Source of the DNA: an uncultured Eubacteriales bacterium
Lineage (GTDB): Bacteria > Bacillota > Clostridia > Lachnospirales > Lachnospiraceae
Reading direction: 5' to 3'
Length of the DNA stretch: 64,000 bases
NCBI GenBank assembly: GCA_900545175.1
Contig: UQYF01000007.1
Span: forward strand, 1-64,000
Shown piece after piece: positions 61,860 through 64,000 of this stretch. Numbering within the stretch: the stretch's first letter is position 1; the number at the start of each line of letters is the position of its first letter. A program made the translations under genes and the position numbers. The notes below the pieces were generated by a model that made no database searches, was not told where the DNA came from, and was given only the letters and a program-made list of their open reading frames with translations.

Positions 61860-63644
61860 TCATCCCACAAATACCGTCACCCAATAGTAACCATAAGCAG
61901 AATTCGGACTATAGTAGCACACAACTGCTGCACTTGTATATTCAGCACTTAACATATTATTTCTATGACCTGTACTGTTATACCATCCGTCAGTTACATC
62001 GGCTGCCGTCATATACCCTGCTGCAATGTTCTCCCCGCATGTACTGTATGAAACCTTGACTGCTGTAAAACAGCTTGAACCATCCGGTCTTGTGTGTGAA
62101 AAAGATTGTGCGATTTCAGGACCGCGGACCATAACCTGCTGATAAAGCTCTTCATTCCATTCGAGCGGCTTAACCCCTGCCGCCTTACGATACTCATTCT
62201 GCAGCTCAAATGACTCAAGCGCCATCTTCTTGATAAAATCCGCTTCTGTGACCGTATTGTCATTATCTGAGTCATTCGATTCAAAAACTCTGTTTATATA
62301 TTTTGACTGAGTACCATCCTGAGGGTATCGTGTGAAGATATAATCAAGCTGAATGTCCGAGAAATATAATGTACGCCCCCAATGAACGGACGAATTATAA
62401 TTTCCTTCACATATTATGACTCTGTCACTGTATACATCAAGGACAACAACCGAATGTGAATTATTGTTAATCCTTAAAATATCACCTGTCTTAACCTTGC
62501 TTAAATCATATGTCTGATATACAGGCGCATCCTCGCCAAATGCCGCATCACTTGCCATGAAAGCAAACCCTGCGCATCCTCTTCCGGTGTATGCAGAATA
62601 TCCAAGCTTATTTCTCCATGTATAAGAATAATTACTGTTATTGAGGCTGCGTCCTTCCGGATATTCCACCGCTAACGCAAGAAGCCTGTCATGCACGCTG
62701 TCTTCATTGAACGTATCATCCGTCGTATCATCCGGAACGTCCGTATTATTCTGACCGCTTTCAAGCACTCCTGTGGTTTCATTGAAGAAATATTCGACTC
62801 CATCAATGACATGTGAACCCTTGTACATGGTTCCGTATACGAGGTCAAAATAGTACTTTCCATCGCTGCTCCAGCCCTTAATCATATGACCGTCAGCGTC
62901 ATAACGAACCCACTTTCCAATATTGCCATTATCATCGGCAAGGCTTTCCTGATATACGTCCTTGCTTACTGCCTTTTTGCCATTGTCAACATTATCAAGC
63001 CAATACCAGCCCTTGCTTTCAGGGTCGTAGATTTCTTTTCCTCTGTAGCCGGCATCATAGCAATATCCCTGTCGAATACCATCTTCATACCAGTAATAAC
63101 CACCATCTATATATTTCCAGCCGGTATAGCCGCCTACGTTATCAACAACGACCCTTTCCAGCACGCCGGTTGATAAATTGAAATAGTATTCCGTACCGTC
63201 AATGGAAGCATATCCCCTGGCCATAGTGCCATATACTGTATCAAAATAATATGTACCATCAGCTGTAGAATCCCAGCCCTTAATCATGTGGCCGCCGGCA
63301 TCATATCTGACCCATTTTCCTGAACGTGTACCATCCTCATTCAGGACAGCTCCCCATTGTCCGGCTGTGCTTTCCTGATATACATCCTTGGATTTTGCAG
63401 GAGCTCCGCCCCGAACAGCATCAAGCCAATACCAGCCACCTGTCGAAGGATCATATATCTCTTTTCCTCTGCCGTCCGTTCCCTGCTTTATGCCATCCTC
63501 ATACCAATATTGTGTTCCGTTCTCTTCTACCCATCCTGATGTGCCTGCATATACCACATCAGGCGTTGCCGTAAAAAGCATCACTGAAGACATTAATACC
63601 GAAACAGCCGTTCCTAAAAATAATTTCAATCTACCTTTTACCAT
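61860..63644 (-). CDS. Secreted protein: cell-wall-binding-type repeats, papain-like amidase-like region, CAP domain
   Basis: A 594-aa exported protein with a signal peptide (about 1-33). Two long repeats of aromatic cell-wall-binding type follow (about 37-165 and 172-300; GWxxENGTQYWYEDGIKQG, GKEIYDP..GWYWLD, GKWVRYDA.GHMIKGW, TYYFD.VYGTM). A region at about 325-450 has GCAGFAFMASD (Cys), HSVVVLDV (His) and NYNSSVHWGR, suggesting a papain-like NlpC/CHAP-type amidase. An EF-hand-like DSDNDNTVTEADF precedes a C-terminal CAP/SCP domain (FELQNEYRKAAGVKPLEWNEEL, GENIAAGYMTA, STGHRNNML). It is probably surface-retained; the enzymatic region is inferred. GGGAG precedes the ATG. Confidence 0.8.
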   Translation of the reverse strand: MVKGRLKLFLGTAVSVLMSSVMLFTATPDVVYAGTSGWVEENGTQYWYEDGIKQGTDGRGKEIYDPSTGGWYWLDAVRGGAPAKSKDVYQESTAGQWGAVLNEDGTRSGKWVRYDAGGHMIKGWDSTADGTYYFDTVYGTMARGYASIDGTEYYFNLSTGVLERVVVDNVGGYTGWKYIDGGYYWYEDGIRQGYCYDAGYRGKEIYDPESKGWYWLDNVDNGKKAVSKDVYQESLADDNGNIGKWVRYDADGHMIKGWSSDGKYYFDLVYGTMYKGSHVIDGVEYFFNETTGVLESGQNNTDVPDDTTDDTFNEDSVHDRLLALAVEYPEGRSLNNSNYSYTWRNKLGYSAYTGRGCAGFAFMASDAAFGEDAPVYQTYDLSKVKTGDILRINNNSHSVVVLDVYSDRVIICEGNYNSSVHWGRTLYFSDIQLDYIFTRYPQDGTQSKYINRVFESNDSDNDNTVTEADFIKKMALESFELQNEYRKAAGVKPLEWNEELYQQVMVRGPEIAQSFSHTRPDGSSCFTAVKVSYSTCGENIAAGYMTAADVTDGWYNSTGHRNNMLSAEYTSAAVVCYYSPNSAYGYYWVTVFVG

Positions 63645-63674
63645 AAGTCTCTCCCTTCTACCGTATAAGTCAAC

Positions 63675-63708
63675 GATATTCGTAATCCGCTTCGCTGCCT
63701 GCTCATAT
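63675..63708 (-). repeat. Diverged copy of the 49-bp dispersed repeat
   Basis: Read on the minus strand it contains 'gagcaggcagcgaagcgg' and 'attacgaatatc', matching most of copy 1 with several substitutions and one deletion. It lies just upstream of the CAP-domain gene. Confidence 0.55.
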
Positions 63709-63765
63709 AAAATACTGACTTAATTGTATCATAATGTATCATTAACGGCAATCACAAAATCCCTA

Positions 63766-63801
63766 CAACTGCCATGAGTTGTAGGGATTTTATTTACTAT
63801 T
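63766..63801 (+). terminator. Perfect 15-bp terminator-like hairpin
   Basis: AAAATCCCTACAACT pairs with AGTTGTAGGGATTTT round a 6-nt loop, followed by TATTTACTATT on the plus strand and TGTGATTG on the minus strand. No plus-strand gene precedes it, so it may terminate a minus-strand gene beyond the window or act as a barrier. The remaining 63802-64000 shows no gene. Confidence 0.6.
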
Positions 63802-64000
63802 CCTATTTTATGCTTATATGAAGGGACATATTATTTAACTTTTCTTTCCCGCCACAAATGAAACCGGTGCGATTGAGTTTTCCACATTTATTACTCCATT
63901 TTTTCTGTGTTAGAAATCATATCCCCCATAATTACAAATTCAACCGGATTTTTTATTGTACTATACTTATTAGCTTTAAACGATAAGCTTCTTGCTCATT

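Noticed and set aside
1..64000. CRISPR arrays, tRNA or rRNA genes
   Set aside because: No regularly spaced direct repeats with unique spacers and no recognisable tRNA or rRNA sequence were seen on either strand.

Overview
The window looks like a chromosomal segment of an anaerobic, low-to-moderate GC, endospore-lineage Firmicute, most likely a Lachnospiraceae gut bacterium (the Lachnospira/Butyrivibrio/Roseburia neighbourhood; species not assignable by eye). The reasons are strong AGGAGG-type ribosome binding sites, spore maturation genes spmA and spmB, a Gram-positive-type LexA box, a fermentative L-lactate dehydrogenase, CUT1 sugar-uptake genes without their own ATPase, and three AAA-ATPase-like/PD-(D/E)XK proteins of the kind abundant in this family. 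No rRNA, tRNA or CRISPR array was seen.

Layout. 0.1-6.5 kb: envelope lipid/glycan genes (two PlsC-like acyltransferases, a GT2 and a GT8 glycosyltransferase, a polytopic membrane protein). 6.6-12.7 kb: helD, deoC, tdk, ldh and a GT-C-like membrane protein. 12.9-19.8 kb: a five-gene operon of lipoprotein solute-binding protein, two sugar permeases, an HlyD-type adaptor and a MacB-like extracytoplasmic protein. 20.0-23.9 kb: spmB and spmA, separated by an inverted, LexA-box-controlled radical SAM/DNA-repair pair. 24.2-31.6 kb: central metabolism (manA, aconitase family, lipase-like hydrolase, sugar kinase, citrate synthase). 31.9-34.2 kb: manC and a polyprenyl-phosphate-type GT2. 34.4-37.7 kb: an unknown gene, a small secreted-peptide gene and an unusual double-HTH regulator. 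37.8-43.9 kb: glmM, fcl, gmd, an AraC regulator and an aldose-epimerase-like gene. 43.9-48.1 kb: an AAA/PD-(D/E)XK protein and a wall-anchored M6-type metalloprotease. 48.6-55.8 kb: an accessory island with a tyrosine recombinase, a 2.9-kb AT-rich segment bounded by 31-bp perfect inverted repeats, an FRG-domain protein and a second AAA/PD-(D/E)XK protein. 56.2-63.6 kb: glmS, a UDP-xylose synthase, a third AAA/PD-(D/E)XK protein and a secreted CAP-domain protein.

Working together: manA, manC, gmd and fcl supply most of a GDP-L-fucose pathway, glmS and glmM feed UDP-GlcNAc, and the UDP-xylose synthase plus several glycosyltransferases indicate heavy investment in surface glycans.

The most unusual items are (1) the inverted-repeat-bounded segment next to a tyrosine recombinase, which carries convergent TPR-like and ATP-grasp genes and could be an invertible switch; (2) an RRNPP-like regulator made of two tandem HTH-helical halves lying end to end with a tiny secreted-peptide gene; (3) a structured, covarying leader element present upstream of two unrelated envelope genes; and (4) a pentapeptide-repeat insertion inside a GT2 catalytic domain.
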